From assembly GCA_024697945.1 (NCBI GenBank), contig JAILRU010000083.1, positions 1-51,483 of the forward strand: a stretch of DNA of 51,483 bases, given 5' to 3'. Positions 1 to 9,610 of the stretch are shown here, piece after piece. The notes below the pieces were generated by a model. That model searched no databases. It had not been told where the DNA came from and saw only the letters and a list, made by a program, of their open reading frames with translations. This DNA is from Bacteroidaceae bacterium. GTDB lineage: Bacteria > Bacteroidota > Bacteroidia > Bacteroidales > Bacteroidaceae. Position numbers and translations under genes: made by a program. Each line of letters begins with the position of its first letter. Position 1 is the stretch's first letter.

Positions 1-2415
1 GGGGTCGCCACCAGTCAGGGAGTTGTAGGTGTAGCTGCTGTTGGTGATGTAGAAGCCGGGGACGACAACGGGTTCGTCGGAGAGCGGAGTGACATAGCAA
101 GGTCCGTTGAAGGCTGCCGCGAAGGCCACGCCATAGGTTGCGGAGCCGTCGTAGCCACCGCCAACAACGTTGTTCCACTGGTCGTCGAGGGTCTCGTACT
201 TGGTCTCTGTGCGGCTTGCGTAGCCGAACCAGTACCAGTAGTCCCAATCGCTCATGCAGCCACTGTTGAAGGCATAGTCGCCGCTGGTGAAGAACTCGCG
301 CTCGTCGTCGTCCTCAGTACCAACGCTGATATGACCGTCCACGGGTTCAGTAATGTCTGTCACGTCCTCGAAGGTAGCTACAGCAGGAGTAGCGGCAGGA
401 ACGTCAACAGGCAGTTCAAGGGCAGGCACGCGACCGAGGGATGCGCTCTGCTGAATGGCGGTGAAGTTGGGAGCACGGCCTGTGGTCTTAGACGTGGCAC
501 GATGGTTGCCAACAGGGTCACCCCATCCACCGATGCTCATCACACCGTCGGTGAGTTCGATTGTTGCGGCTGTCCAGTCCTCAGGAACGGTGAAGGTGAC
601 AGCTTGTGCGGTAGCCGTCGAAGCCATCTTATATTGGTTACCCTTGCCGTTCTTCACGGTGAGGCCTTCGGAAGCCTGCTTGTAAGCTACGAAGGCATTG
701 AAGTTGTGGATGCCTGCCAGCTTGTTTGCGGGATGGTAGAGGCCGCTGTACTGTACGGTTACGGCATCGCCTGGCTTCACTTTCTCAACGACTTCTTCGC
801 CAACCAGAATGTCGCGATGGCAAGGCTTAGCGGTCATTACCTGATAGACACTCTGCCCAGCGGCATTGGTCAGACAGACGATGTTGCGGCCCTCAGTAAG
901 GTGGAGGGTATAGCTGCCGTCGTTATTGTCAGTAACGCCGTCGGCAGAGAAGCCAGTATAGGAGGCTGCATTCTCGCCAATGACGGGACGAGCCAATGTG
1001 ACGGAGGCTACGCCCTCGGGTGTGAAGGTGTAGTCGAAGCCATCTTCTGTGTCGAGATAGTAGAGTACGTCGAACTCTGCATCAACGTTCTCCATAGCCA
1101 TCTTGGTGTCAACACCATTGGCCTGAGTCAGGTAGTCCTCGTTGATGGTGATATTGGGGATAATATTTGTAGCAGCCTGGCCTACAGTCACGACGAAGAC
1201 GCCTGTGTTCTCGGGCCAGATGGCTCCCCAGTCGCTGCCACCGACGAAGGTCTTCTTTTCGGCACCGCTGTACTGGTCGAGGTGGATGGCGTCGTAGGTG
1301 ACGAGCACGATGGCTGTTCCCTCGCCTACTGCTGTCAGCAGCTCATTCTCGACCTTCACGACGCTGTTGTCTTCCTGTCCGTTCAGACCCAGAACGGTGA
1401 AGTGGAAGTCGGGCTCGATGAAGTAGTTGTTGGTGATGCTCTCGATGAGCTGCCAGGTACGCATGGGCAGGATGTCGTAGGTGTCGCCCACGTTAGCGAG
1501 CTGGAGGTATCCTGCTGGGGTGATGTTCAGAAACAGGTCGCCTGTGTTGTAGCCCTCGTTCGAGTTGACGTCGTGGTCGATGAACTTAGGACTCTTTGCC
1601 TCCATATCGGCATCGGTGAAGACGAGCTCGGGACGCTTGATCTCGTCGGTGCTCATGGTGAAGAGACCGCCAAGAGTGAGCTTGCCCTCCTTGCTGACGC
1701 GGTAGTTATAGACCTGCTTGTCGGCAAGCTTGAAGGTATAGACCGTACCACCGTCGGTAATGCTCTCGGGAGCCACTTCCTTGAACTTCACGAAGTTGGC
1801 CGTCTTGGTGCCGAGGAAGAAGGTTGCTCCGGCAGGAACGGTAACGCTGTACATCACGCTCATGGGAACCTCTGCCTGAATGGTGGGATTGAAGGTCACC
1901 GTGCCGCTGAAGGTGGCTGTGAGGTAACCCTCTGCCTGACGAGCCTCGGAGGGAATGACGTCGAGGTAGTAGGTGTTGCCGCTGAACACCATGAACATCT
2001 TGTTGCCGCTGGTGTAGTCGCCCAAAGTGGTGTTGACCTCAGCGCCTTCCTTCGTTGTTACCTTGAGGTCGAAGGTGTAGTCGGTGCCATAGACCCAATC
2101 GGTGTTCTTCACACGAACTTCGGGAGAGAAGATGGCGAATGTGGTGTGGTCGGCATCGATGTCGAGCTGGATGGTTCCGCTCACGGTCTCGCCATCGGCA
2201 GCAGTTGCCGTCAAGAGATAAGAGCCGTCAGGGGCATCGAAGGTGTACTTGTTGCTGGTGGGTTCTCCCACAGCCACACTTTCGCTGGTCGTCATGTTGA
2301 CCAACGACTTGATGAGTTTGCTTTTGGCGTTCATTGTCACCTCAACCTGGGTGGCAAAGGCATTGCTCGCTGCGAACAACGTCAGCGCCATGATACTTAG
2401 TAAATACTTTTTCAT
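1..2415 (-). CDS. Secreted DUF4465-type protein of the cobalamin-uptake operon, C-terminus beyond the window
   Basis: The frame is open from an ATG at 2415 to the window edge (805 codons), so the C-terminus is missing. The N-terminus is a clear signal peptide (MKKYLLSIMALTLFAASNAFA). The middle is repetitive beta-rich sequence with Ig-like character. The last ~90 visible residues contain WYWFGYASRTETKYETLDDQ, then VVGGGYDGSATYGVAF and VVVPGFYITNSSYTYNSLTG, which is the pattern of the DUF4465 family. Such proteins are often encoded beside BtuB/BtuG in Bacteroidetes cobalamin loci, where accessory surface proteins bind B12; whether this one is functionally like BtuH is inference. It lies 29 nt downstream of the propeller gene and is probably cotranscribed from the riboswitch promoter. 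The long antisense frame across this gene is a shadow. Confidence 0.8.
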   Translation of the reverse strand, partial: MKKYLLSIMALTLFAASNAFATQVEVTMNAKSKLIKSLVNMTTSESVAVGEPTSNKYTFDAPDGSYLLTATAADGETVSGTIQLDIDADHTTFAIFSPEVRVKNTDWVYGTDYTFDLKVTTKEGAEVNTTLGDYTSGNKMFMVFSGNTYYLDVIPSEARQAEGYLTATFSGTVTFNPTIQAEVPMSVMYSVTVPAGATFFLGTKTANFVKFKEVAPESITDGGTVYTFKLADKQVYNYRVSKEGKLTLGGLFTMSTDEIKRPELVFTDADMEAKSPKFIDHDVNSNEGYNTGDLFLNITPAGYLQLANVGDTYDILPMRTWQLIESITNNYFIEPDFHFTVLGLNGQEDNSVVKVENELLTAVGEGTAIVLVTYDAIHLDQYSGAEKKTFVGGSDWGAIWPENTGVFVVTVGQAATNIIPNITINEDYLTQANGVDTKMAMENVDAEFDVLYYLDTEDGFDYTFTPEGVASVTLARPVIGENAASYTGFSADGVTDNNDGSYTLHLTEGRNIVCLTNAAGQSVYQVMTAKPCHRDILVGEEVVEKVKPGDAVTVQYSGLYHPANKLAGIHNFNAFVAYKQASEGLTVKNGKGNQYKMASTATAQAVTFTVPEDWTAATIELTDGVMSIGGWGDPVGNHRATSKTTGRAPNFTAIQQSASLGRVPALELPVDVPAATPAVATFEDVTDITEPVDGHISVGTEDDDEREFFTSGDYAFNSGCMSDWDYWYWFGYASRTETKYETLDDQWNNVVGGGYDGSATYGVAFAAAFNGPCYVTPLSDEPVVVPGFYITNSSYTYNSLTGGDP

Positions 2416-2444
2416 GTTTTTGTTAGATAAAAAAAAGTTGATGA

Positions 2445-3767
2445 TTATTGGTTGTTTAGTATCTTTTTCCCGTTCTTGATGTAGATGCCCTTGGGAAATG
2501 AAGAATGAAAAATGAAAAATGAAGAATTTGCTTCCGCACTGATTTTGCGACCGCTCAGGTCATAGACATAATTATCATTTATCATTTGTCCTTTATCATT
2601 TAGACGTGGAGCGTCGCTGATTCCATCATAATAGCCTTCTGGTGGAATGGCGAGGAAATGGCCCGGGTTGATATAGACCTTGTGCTTGCCGAGGAGCTGT
2701 CCCTCCGGCGTCCATTGGAAAAGGTAACCTGCGCCTTCGAACGAGCCGGCATCGGTGCCGTAGATGTAACCGGTGTAGGGATTCACATAGATGCCGTATG
2801 GCTGGTCCATGTTCATAAAGTCAGCCCTCAGTGTGCCTGGCAGTGTCTGCTCAAGACCGCTCTGTCCCTTGGTCTTTATCATGGCACAAGGGTCGATGGT
2901 GAGGTAGGAGAACTCGTACTCGCCTGTAATATAAGAGAATGCAGAACCAATGGCAAGAAATTTACCGTCGAGAGTCGTGGTGTTATAGGTGGCAGGGTAA
3001 TCGAACTTGACGAAGCAATCGTTGCTAGTGAGCGCTTTCTCGCAGTCGAAAACGAGACCGCAGGCTGGTATCTCGTAGTAGTCGCCAGGGGAGTTGATGC
3101 AGAGATAGCGTCCGCTCTGCGACATCTCGCCGTAGAGGTTGGGAACTCCTGTGTCGATGGTCTTCTCAACAGTCATCGTCGCAGCATTGACGACACTCAC
3201 GGTTGTCTCGAAGTCATGGTCAAATTCCTGTTCCGCATAGCCGCCAGTGTTGGCAATGAAGAGGCGTCCGTCGTAGAGGGCAATACCCTCGGGTTCCCAG
3301 CCCACCTCGCAGGTTGCTACCACCTTGAAGTTGCTGATGTCTATCTTTGCCACGAAGCCTTTGTCGAAATACACTGTGCCATTAACCGTCTCGCACTCAT
3401 GTCCATAGCTCGTCACATAGACATAACTGCCGTCTGTGCAGAGCCTGCGATTGTTGGGGATGTCCTCCGTAGCGGCCACAGCGGTACCGTCGGGCGTGAT
3501 GAACTGGACGATGTTCGACCAGTTGATGGCGATGGCAATGAGGTTTTCGTTCACCTGGATGATGTCGTTAGGGGTATCGCCCAGTTTATAGCCGTTCACG
3601 TCGCGGAACCACTGGTTGCTTACCACCGTCCCGTTCTCGAAGTAGGTCAAGCGGCCATTATCGGCCTGCCACATGCCTTCGTTCAGAAGGATAATGCGCT
3701 CCTGGGCGAAAGCGACAACAAACAACAGACAACAGACAATAGACAACAGAATTCCTTGACTTTTCAT
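2445..3767 (-). CDS. btuG: BtuG-like beta-propeller cobalamin-binding surface protein (DUF5074/YncE type)
   Basis: A 440-residue protein with a signal peptide and repeating beta-propeller blades (GWEPEGIALYDGRLFIANTGG, QPYGIYVNPYTGYIYGTDAG). This is the DUF5074/YncE-like architecture of BtuG, the surface protein that binds B12 with very high affinity and caps BtuB in Bacteroides. Position supports the role: it follows a BtuB-type receptor by 37 nt under a cobalamin riboswitch. It ends in a YDLSGRKI...PKGIYIKNGKKIL tail. Oddities: the signal-peptide core (ILLSIVCCLLFVV) is encoded by a TTGTCTG-type microrepeat, and two more microrepeats encode RLNDKGQMINDN and NSSFFIFHSSF within the tail region. 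Start is the ATG at 3767. Function is assigned from family and context; B12 binding is not visible in the sequence. Confidence 0.78.
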   Translation of the reverse strand: MKSQGILLSIVCCLLFVVAFAQERIILLNEGMWQADNGRLTYFENGTVVSNQWFRDVNGYKLGDTPNDIIQVNENLIAIAINWSNIVQFITPDGTAVAATEDIPNNRRLCTDGSYVYVTSYGHECETVNGTVYFDKGFVAKIDISNFKVVATCEVGWEPEGIALYDGRLFIANTGGYAEQEFDHDFETTVSVVNAATMTVEKTIDTGVPNLYGEMSQSGRYLCINSPGDYYEIPACGLVFDCEKALTSNDCFVKFDYPATYNTTTLDGKFLAIGSAFSYITGEYEFSYLTIDPCAMIKTKGQSGLEQTLPGTLRADFMNMDQPYGIYVNPYTGYIYGTDAGSFEGAGYLFQWTPEGQLLGKHKVYINPGHFLAIPPEGYYDGISDAPRLNDKGQMINDNYVYDLSGRKISAEANSSFFIFHSSFPKGIYIKNGKKILNNQ

Positions 3768-3804
3768 TTTTTCTTAATTCTTACTTATTAACTCTTAACT
3801 CCTC

Positions 3805-5805
3805 CTATATTCCGAAGGATAAAGTCAGTTTATAGTTCCTGCCAGGCATGGGGTAACGCGGCAGATGCTCGTATTGTATGTCAAGCACGTCGCATACCTC
3901 GAGGCAGAGACCAAGTGAAATCTTTTTAATGTTATGGATATAGGAGAGCTTCATGTCGATATTGTGATAAGGCTCCAGGATGTCCTCAGGGTCAGCCTTG
4001 CTCCACATGCGCTCCCCCACATAGAGGTAAGAGGTGGTAAACTGGAGCGTGCGCCAGCCGGCAATGGCTGTGATGCCTGTAGAGAAGGCAGGCGAATAGC
4101 AGATGGGGTTGTCATACATATCCTCATCCTCTGGGTCTGTGCGGTCCACGTCGCGCTGCCATGTGATGGAGTTGAGCAGGGAGAAGTTCCACGGGCCTCG
4201 TGTGTAGTGACCTTTGAGCGTTGCGTTCAGTCCACGGCAGAAGGTATAGCCGTAGTTCATCATCGACCATGTATAGGTCCCTTTCAGAGGCAGGCAGACG
4301 ATGCGGTTCTCAATCTTGTTTATATAGGCATCCGCCTGAACATCTATCGCCCATTTTGAATTTTGAATTTTGAATTTTGAATTAGAGAAGTGGTATTCGA
4401 GACCCAGGTTGAACTGCTTGGTGTATTCCGGCTTCAGGTTGCGATTGCCAACCTGCGTGTAGTAGAGGTCGTTGAGCGTTGGAGCACGGAAGATTTCCTT
4501 GTACCATCCTCGCAGCGTGACATCATGAAGTGTATAGGCCAAGGAGACGGCAGGTGTCCAACGATCCAACGGGTCAGCAGCACCTGCATTGGCAAAAGTC
4601 CAGTCGCTGTAGCGCTGATGAAGTGCAGAAGCAGCAACCCGAACGCCTTTGTAATTCATCTGCGCCGCAAGCACTTGCTTTTGGTCAACACGCTCCACAT
4701 CGTCGAACCGCTTCAGGTCGGCTTTGAGGATGCTGTATCGGATGTCGTAGCTCGTAGAAAGCGACAACCAAGACCAGGGCATATAAGCAGCGCAAAGAGC
4801 ACCATAGGCATCCTGCTGGCGGTAATGGTTATCGACACGGGCCGTGTTCTGGTTCTCAGGATAATTGGTGCAGTAGCGCAGGTATTCGTTGGTGTATTTG
4901 GTGTTTGCCTTGAAGAGGAGTTTATTGAAGAAACGCTCCTGATAGCTTGCCTGCACAAAGAAGTCGCGGTCCCATTCACGACCCACGTTGGTAAATTTAT
5001 CACTCAATCGACGGACGATACCACCCGGACAGCCTCGCTCGGAGTCATAATAATAAACATGTGAAGAGAAGCCTCCCCTGAAAAGCGCGCCCTCAATACG
5101 TCCGTAGCGAATGTCGCTGTTGGCACGTCGGCCTACGGTGTCTTCAAACTCCGAATGGTAGCGGAAGGGGTAGTCGCCCCTGGAAGTGCAAAACTCTCCG
5201 TCGATGAAGCCCTGCCATCCGCGCCAGTTGAACTGGCCGTTCACCTTTGCCATCCCCGTAGCAAACGAGCCGTTGCGCATCTGCACGGAGAGAGAGTCGT
5301 GGGTGGGACGGCGCGTCTGAAGATAAACGGTGGCGCCAGAGGCATACTCGCTGGCCGACTGGCAATAGTCGAGTTTATTGGCGTTAAAAAGCGACACAGA
5401 CTCCATCGAAGAGAGGGAGAACTTGCCCAAATCCACAGTACCGTTCTGTGCGTTGGTGATGCGGATGCCATCTAAATAGATGCCCACATGCTGAGCACCT
5501 AAGGAGCGTACATTGACAGTCTTCAGTCCGCCCAACCCTCCGTAATCCTTTATCTGAACACCAGCGAAATATTTCAATGCATCTGCAACCGATGTCGTAC
5601 TGAGTGCCTGAAGGTCTGCGCCGCTCAGTGTCTGGGAAGTGGCAATAGTCCGAATGGGCTGCTTGGAAGAAACCGTCACTTCGTGCAGCTGCTGAATGCT
5701 ATCAGGGTTATATGGATTCTGCGCACTGGCACCTGCTGTCACAGCAAATGCCAATACGATAACCAGAATCGCTTGCAGATAGTATCTTTTTAATTCATAG
5801 TCCAT
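3805..5805 (-). CDS. btuB: TonB-dependent outer-membrane cobalamin receptor BtuB
   Basis: A 666-residue receptor, of the length usual for BtuB. After a signal sequence (AILVIVLAFAVTAGASAQ) comes a short TonB-box-like stretch (LHEVTVSSK), then a plug domain with NVRSLGAQHVGIYLDGIRI. A long beta-barrel follows, with an aromatic-rich end (NYKLTLSFGI). It should import cobamides across the outer membrane using TonB energy. A cobalamin riboswitch in the 5' leader (5930-6122) strongly supports the substrate. The start codon at 5805 lies inside a CATAGTA-type microrepeat, so the N-terminal MDYELKRYY is repeat-derived. A second microrepeat (4352-4385) encodes SNSKFKIQNSKW inside a barrel strand or loop. 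The neighbouring BtuG-like and DUF4465 genes complete a surface uptake unit; no btuFCD is visible here. Confidence 0.9.
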   Translation of the reverse strand: MDYELKRYYLQAILVIVLAFAVTAGASAQNPYNPDSIQQLHEVTVSSKQPIRTIATSQTLSGADLQALSTTSVADALKYFAGVQIKDYGGLGGLKTVNVRSLGAQHVGIYLDGIRITNAQNGTVDLGKFSLSSMESVSLFNANKLDYCQSASEYASGATVYLQTRRPTHDSLSVQMRNGSFATGMAKVNGQFNWRGWQGFIDGEFCTSRGDYPFRYHSEFEDTVGRRANSDIRYGRIEGALFRGGFSSHVYYYDSERGCPGGIVRRLSDKFTNVGREWDRDFFVQASYQERFFNKLLFKANTKYTNEYLRYCTNYPENQNTARVDNHYRQQDAYGALCAAYMPWSWLSLSTSYDIRYSILKADLKRFDDVERVDQKQVLAAQMNYKGVRVAASALHQRYSDWTFANAGAADPLDRWTPAVSLAYTLHDVTLRGWYKEIFRAPTLNDLYYTQVGNRNLKPEYTKQFNLGLEYHFSNSKFKIQNSKWAIDVQADAYINKIENRIVCLPLKGTYTWSMMNYGYTFCRGLNATLKGHYTRGPWNFSLLNSITWQRDVDRTDPEDEDMYDNPICYSPAFSTGITAIAGWRTLQFTTSYLYVGERMWSKADPEDILEPYHNIDMKLSYIHNIKKISLGLCLEVCDVLDIQYEHLPRYPMPGRNYKLTLSFGI

Positions 5806-5884
5806 AGTACATAGTGCATAGTGTATTGTACACTATACCTTACGTTAATACATAGCACATAGCACATCGTACATCGTACATACT
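5792..5884. repeat. CATAGTA/CACATCG microrepeat run across the btuB start
   Basis: About ten degenerate 8-9-nt units (CATAGTC, CATAGTA, CATAGTG, CATAGCA, CATCGTA) fill the btuB leader between the riboswitch and the start. The run overlaps the btuB start codon. It is one of many short degenerate tandem runs in this window. Confidence 0.85.
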
Positions 5885-5929
5885 TTGTTTTTGCTTCATC
5901 CTTAGTCCCGAGGATGGGTTTTATTTTGC

Positions 5930-6122
5930 GAAATGGCAGGTTTCCTGGCTTTTGCCCGGCAGCGCGTCTTCCCAGGGGGAGGCCCCAGTGACGTTTTGGT
6001 GCGCTGCACGCAGAAGGCAATTACAGTAGCGGGTACTGCTCCGGCCTTACACCGGATTCCCTCTCTACCCTTACCTCCACCTCCTTGGAAAAAGAGGCTC
6101 GAAAGTGTCGGGTATCACCATT
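5930..6122 (-). promoter_or_regulatory. Cobalamin riboswitch controlling the btuB operon
   Basis: Read on the minus strand, the leader holds the conserved cobalamin-aptamer blocks in order: GGGAATCCGGTGTAAGGCC, then GGAGCAGTACCCGCTACTGT, a variable GC-rich arm (5955-6005), and the B12 box GCCAGGAAACCTGCC at 5935-5949. The spacing and order match the RF00174 class. It should lower expression of btuB, btuG and the DUF4465 gene when adenosyl- or other cobalamins are abundant. The exact 5' and 3' limits are estimates. Confidence 0.93.
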
Positions 6123-6129
6123 TGCGCTG

Positions 6130-6160
6130 CAAATTTACGATTATTTGAAAGAAATACAAA
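6130..6160 (-). promoter_or_regulatory. Bacteroidales-type promoter for the cobalamin riboswitch/btuB operon
   Basis: On the minus strand TTTG (6157-6160) is separated by 19 nt from TAAATTTG (6130-6137). This matches the Bacteroidales -33/-7 consensus with correct spacing and sits just upstream of the first riboswitch block. Confidence 0.75.
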
Positions 6161-6181
6161 AGAAATGCACGAAAAAATAAC

Positions 6182-6217
6182 AAAAAAGAGTGTGCCTGTT
6201 TTTTTAAGACACACTCT
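6182..6217 (-). terminator. Rho-independent terminator of alaS
   Basis: On the minus strand an 11-bp stem (AGAGTGTGTCT pairing with AGGCACACTCT, including one G-U pair) closes a 9-nt loop and is followed by six T residues. It lies 24 nt beyond the alaS stop and separates alaS from the btuB operon. Confidence 0.85.
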
Positions 6218-6240
6218 CAAATTATGAGTTATGAGATTCC

Positions 6241-8874
6241 TCAAGCTGTGAGGAGTTCAACAAGCTTTTCTACAGCTACATGAATGCCTTCAACATTCTT
6301 ACCGCCTGCAGTGGCGAAATGGGGCTGACCACCACCACCACCCTGGATGAGCTTGGCTGCCTCTCGGATTTCCTTTCCGATATTCACACCGGCTGCAACT
6401 GCACTGTCTGAAGCAGCAGCAGTGAGCAAAGGCTTGCCACCTGCCACAGAGCCAATCACAATAATGCAGTTCTCCACCTCTGCACGAAGCTGGAAGGCAA
6501 TGTCTTTGACATATTCAGCGCCTAGAGGAGTAATGGCTGTCAGAACCTTGAAGCCCCTCATCTCTTTCTGCTTGGTCAACATAGCTTTCTTAAGGTCAGC
6601 AGCACGTTCACGCATAACATCTTCCACCTGCTTCTTGAGATCTGCATTATCACTAATAGCCTTCTGGATAGTAGCTACAAGGTCGGGAGCATTGTTGAAG
6701 AGACCTCTGAGACTAGTAACCATGTCTTGCAATCTGTCCATCTGCTCTTCAACAGCCTTTCCGGTAATGGCCTCAATACGACGCACACCTGCGGCTATGC
6801 TGCTCTCGGAGATGATACGTACCATACCAATACAGCCTGTGCTACTTGCATGACAACCGCCACAGAACTCGACGCTACTGCCAAACTGAACCACGCGTAC
6901 CTTGTCACCATACTTCTCGCCAAAGAGGGCAATAGCACCCAGTTTCTTGGCTTCCTCGATGGGAGTGTCACGATATTCCTTCAAGGGAATATTCTTGCGA
7001 ATACGCTCGTTAACCAAGTGTTCTACCTCACGAATCTGCTCAGGCGTTACTTTCTCGAAGTGAGAGAAGTCGAAGCGCAAGTAGTCGGGTGTTACAAGTG
7101 AGCCCTTTTGCTCCACATGGTCGCCAAGCACTTCCTTGAGTGCTTCGTCCAACAGGTGGGTACAAGTATGATTAGCCTCGATGGCACGACGGCGTTCCAC
7201 ATCAACGCAGGCCATGAACTCTGCTTCAGGGTTGGAAGGAATACGTTCCAGGAGGTGAACACTTACGCCATTTTCCTTCTTAGTGTCGATAACCTTGATA
7301 GTCTCAGCCTCGTTCACCAAGACTCCGGAATCGCCTACCTCGCCACCCATCTCGCCATAGAAAGGCGTTTGGTCGAGGATGGCTTCATAGACAACACCCT
7401 TCTTTTGCTTCACCTCGCGATATTTAATAATGTGGCAAGTGTATTCTGTGAAGTCGTAACCAACGAATGTAGAAATCTCTCCATTCTCATTCTGGCTTTC
7501 AGAAACAATGTGCCAATCGCCCGTCTCCACCTGTGCAGCATTACGGGCACGGTCTTTCTGCTTCTGCATCTCGACATTAAAGCCTGCCTCGTCAACCGTA
7601 AGGCCATTCTCGCGGCAGATAAGCTCTGTCAGGTCAAGTGGGAAACCGTAAGTATCAAAGAGGGTGAAAGCTTTTTCGCCAGCAATCTCTGTCTTGCCAG
7701 CAGCCTTCGTCTCCTTCATCACACCATCCAACAGCTTGATGCCGGTATCGAGTGTACGCAGGAAGCTTTCTTCCTCCTCCTTCATCACCTTGCTAATCAG
7801 TTCGCGCTGTCCTTCCAACTCGGGATAAGCGTCTCCCATCTCCTGAATGAGGACGGGCAACAGGCGATACATGAAGGCTTCCTTCTGACCAAGGAAGGTA
7901 TAGGCATAGCGAACAGCGCGACGCAGGATGCGGCGAATGACGTAACCAGCCTTAGCGTTGCCTGGGAGTTGTCCGTCGGCAATAGAGAAAGCGATGGCAC
8001 GCAGATGGTCGGCAATAACGCGCATAGCAACGTCTGTCTCCTCTTTCTCGCCATAACTGAAACCGCTCAGGTCACCGATGGCTTTGATGATGGGTTGGAA
8101 GACATCAGTATCGTAGTTGGAATGCTTGCCCTGAATGGCACGAACCAGACGCTCGAAGCCCATACCAGTATCAATGACGTTCATGCCGAGGGGTTCCAGA
8201 TGACCATCGGCCTTGCGCTCGTACTGCATGAAGACGATGTTCCAAATCTCTATAACCTGTGGGTCATCCTTATTGACCATCTCACGTCCGGGTACCTTTG
8301 CCTTTTCTTCGGGCGTACGGCTGTCCAGGTGTATCTCGGAGCAAGGACCACAAGGACCAGTATCGCCCATCTCCCAGAAGTTATCGTGCTTGTTGCCGTT
8401 GATGATATGGTCGGCAGGAACATGCTTCAGCCAGTAGCCAGCAGCCTCATCATCACGAACCAAGTTCTCTTCGGGCGAACCTTCGAACACTGTGACATAG
8501 AGGTCTTTGGGGTCGAGCTTTAGTACATCTACCAAGTACTCCCAAGCCATATCTATTGCGCCCTCCTTGAAGTAGTCGCCAAACGACCAGTTGCCCAACA
8601 TCTCGAACATGGTATGGTGGTAGGTATCATGACCCACTTCCTCCAAGTCGTTGTGCTTACCGCTAACTCGCAGGCACTTCTGGCTGTCGGCACGACGACG
8701 CGGCTCTGGGTCGCGTGTACCAAGGATGATATCCTTCCACTGGTTCATACCCGCATTGGTAAACATCAGTGTGGGGTCGTCCTTCACTACCATAGGGGCA
8801 GAAGGTACTATCTGGTGTCCCTTAGACTCGAAATATTTCTTGAACGATTCACGTATCTCTTTTGCTGATAACAT
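6241..8874 (-). CDS. alaS: Alanine--tRNA ligase
   Basis: An 877-residue protein of normal AlaRS length, cytoplasmic, charging tRNA-Ala. The N-terminal class II catalytic domain carries [11 protein letters not shown] and [20 protein letters not shown]. The editing domain has the zinc-site residues of [11 protein letters not shown] and [10 protein letters not shown]. The C-terminal DHHA1 region ends with [17 protein letters not shown]. The start at 8874 gives the usual [16 protein letters not shown]-terminus. A TACATTTG -7 element lies at 8920-8927 on the minus strand and a strong terminator follows at 6182-6217, so it appears monocistronic. It is divergent from the MerR-type gene. Confidence 0.98.
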   Translation of the reverse strand: MLSAKEIRESFKKYFESKGHQIVPSAPMVVKDDPTLMFTNAGMNQWKDIILGTRDPEPRRRADSQKCLRVSGKHNDLEEVGHDTYHHTMFEMLGNWSFGDYFKEGAIDMAWEYLVDVLKLDPKDLYVTVFEGSPEENLVRDDEAAGYWLKHVPADHIINGNKHDNFWEMGDTGPCGPCSEIHLDSRTPEEKAKVPGREMVNKDDPQVIEIWNIVFMQYERKADGHLEPLGMNVIDTGMGFERLVRAIQGKHSNYDTDVFQPIIKAIGDLSGFSYGEKEETDVAMRVIADHLRAIAFSIADGQLPGNAKAGYVIRRILRRAVRYAYTFLGQKEAFMYRLLPVLIQEMGDAYPELEGQRELISKVMKEEEESFLRTLDTGIKLLDGVMKETKAAGKTEIAGEKAFTLFDTYGFPLDLTELICRENGLTVDEAGFNVEMQKQKDRARNAAQVETGDWHIVSESQNENGEISTFVGYDFTEYTCHIIKYREVKQKKGVVYEAILDQTPFYGEMGGEVGDSGVLVNEAETIKVIDTKKENGVSVHLLERIPSNPEAEFMACVDVERRRAIEANHTCTHLLDEALKEVLGDHVEQKGSLVTPDYLRFDFSHFEKVTPEQIREVEHLVNERIRKNIPLKEYRDTPIEEAKKLGAIALFGEKYGDKVRVVQFGSSVEFCGGCHASSTGCIGMVRIISESSIAAGVRRIEAITGKAVEEQMDRLQDMVTSLRGLFNNAPDLVATIQKAISDNADLKKQVEDVMRERAADLKKAMLTKQKEMRGFKVLTAITPLGAEYVKDIAFQLRAEVENCIIVIGSVAGGKPLLTAAASDSAVAAGVNIGKEIREAAKLIQGGGGGQPHFATAGGKNVEGIHVAVEKLVELLTA

Positions 8875-8919
8875 ACAATTTAAGGTTTTTAAGTTTAATG
8901 GTTTTTATTAATTTGGGCG

Positions 8920-8979
8920 CAAATGTACGAAATAATTCTCAATTCTTCTTTCTTAATTCCCTTTTTCTTTGTACTTTTG
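8920..8979. promoter_or_regulatory. Back-to-back promoters for alaS (-) and the MerR-type gene (+)
   Basis: Minus-strand TACATTTG (8920-8927) faces alaS and plus-strand TACTTTTG (8972-8979) faces the MerR-type gene. Both match the Bacteroidales -7 consensus TAnnTTTG. Clear -33 boxes are not visible. Confidence 0.55.
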
Positions 8980-9029
8980 CAGAAAAAATAATTCTTCACT
9001 CTACACTTTTCACTCTTCATTATATCAAT

Positions 9030-9374
9030 ATGGCATACAATCCGAACAAAGAGCTCAAGAAATATTACGGCATTGCCGAAGTAGCAGAACAGTTTAATGT
9101 GGCAGAGTCGTTGTTGCGTTATTGGGAGAAGGAATTCTCCAACATCAAGCCTCGAAAGAGCGGTCGTGGCGTACGCCAATACACAAAAGAAGATATCGAG
9201 GAGGTACGCATCGTCTATAACCTGCTAAAAGTACGTGGCATGAAGATTGCATCAGCGAAAGCTATCCTGAACAAGAACCACAAAGCTGCCAGCGACACGT
9301 CACAAATCATCGACCGGCTGCAATCCATCCGAACCGAACTGCAAGAAATCAGTCGCGAACTGGGAGAGTTATAG
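9030..9374 (+). CDS. MerR-family transcriptional regulator, short form
   Basis: A 114-residue protein. Residues ~10-80 form a MerR-type winged helix-turn-helix (YYGIAEVAEQFNVAESLLRYW, then VRQYTKEDIEEVRIVYNLLK). A short coiled-coil tail (SQIIDRLQSIRTELQEISREL) would give dimerisation. There is no room for an effector domain, as is usual for this Bacteroidales subfamily. The start was placed at the ATG at 9030 because the longer frame upstream runs through the -7 element at 8972 and a TTCACTT microrepeat. A hairpin terminator follows at 9404-9436. Target genes cannot be inferred; alaS is divergent. Confidence 0.85.
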   Translation: MAYNPNKELKKYYGIAEVAEQFNVAESLLRYWEKEFSNIKPRKSGRGVRQYTKEDIEEVRIVYNLLKVRGMKIASAKAILNKNHKAASDTSQIIDRLQSIRTELQEISRELGEL

Positions 9375-9403
9375 AAGTCTCCATAAAACCCATAAATAAC
9401 GAC

Positions 9404-9436
9404 GAAGCGAAGCCCCGTGAGACTTCGCTTCTTTTT
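9404..9436 (+). terminator. Rho-independent terminator after the MerR-type gene
   Basis: A perfect 9-bp stem (GAAGCGAAG with CTTCGCTTC) around a 10-nt loop is followed by TTTTT. It ends one base before the 3' end of the convergent tRNA-Val gene. Confidence 0.85.
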
Positions 9437-9437
9437 G

Positions 9438-9512
9438 TGGGCGCTGAGGGATTCGAACCCCCGACCCTCTGCTTGTAAGGCAGACGCTCTGAACCAGCTG
9501 AGCTAAGCGCCC
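9438..9512 (-). tRNA. tRNA-Val (anticodon TAC)
   Basis: A 75-nt cloverleaf on the minus strand: acceptor GGGCGCT/AGCGCCC with discriminator A, D-arm GCTC...GAGC, anticodon stem TCTGC/GCAGA with loop CTTACAA (anticodon TAC, valine), and T-arm GGGGG TTCGAAT CCCTC. The 3' CCA is not encoded. Confidence 0.97.
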
Positions 9513-9529
9513 AATGCAAAATTGCGCTG

Positions 9530-9560
9530 CAAAGGTACGACAATCCCATGATTCATGCAA
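9530..9560 (-). promoter_or_regulatory. Promoter of tRNA-Val
   Basis: On the minus strand TTG (9558-9560), 20 nt of spacer, then TACCTTTG (9530-9537), 17 nt upstream of the mature tRNA. This matches the Bacteroidales consensus. Confidence 0.7.
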
Positions 9561-9610
9561 GCTTTTCGCTAAAAAATATTAAAAAGATTGAAGAATGAGG
9601 ATTGAAAGTG

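Noticed and set aside
331..2400. A 689-codon plus-strand open frame opposite the DUF4465 gene
   Set aside because: It is the antisense shadow of a minus-strand gene with a signal peptide and recognisable DUF4465 motifs; its own translation resembles no protein. The same applies to long antisense frames across alaS, the BspA-like gene, lepB and the PHP gene.
8862..9029. Upstream extension of the MerR-type gene
   Set aside because: The extension would be translated from sequence that contains the -7 promoter element and a microrepeat and has no family similarity.
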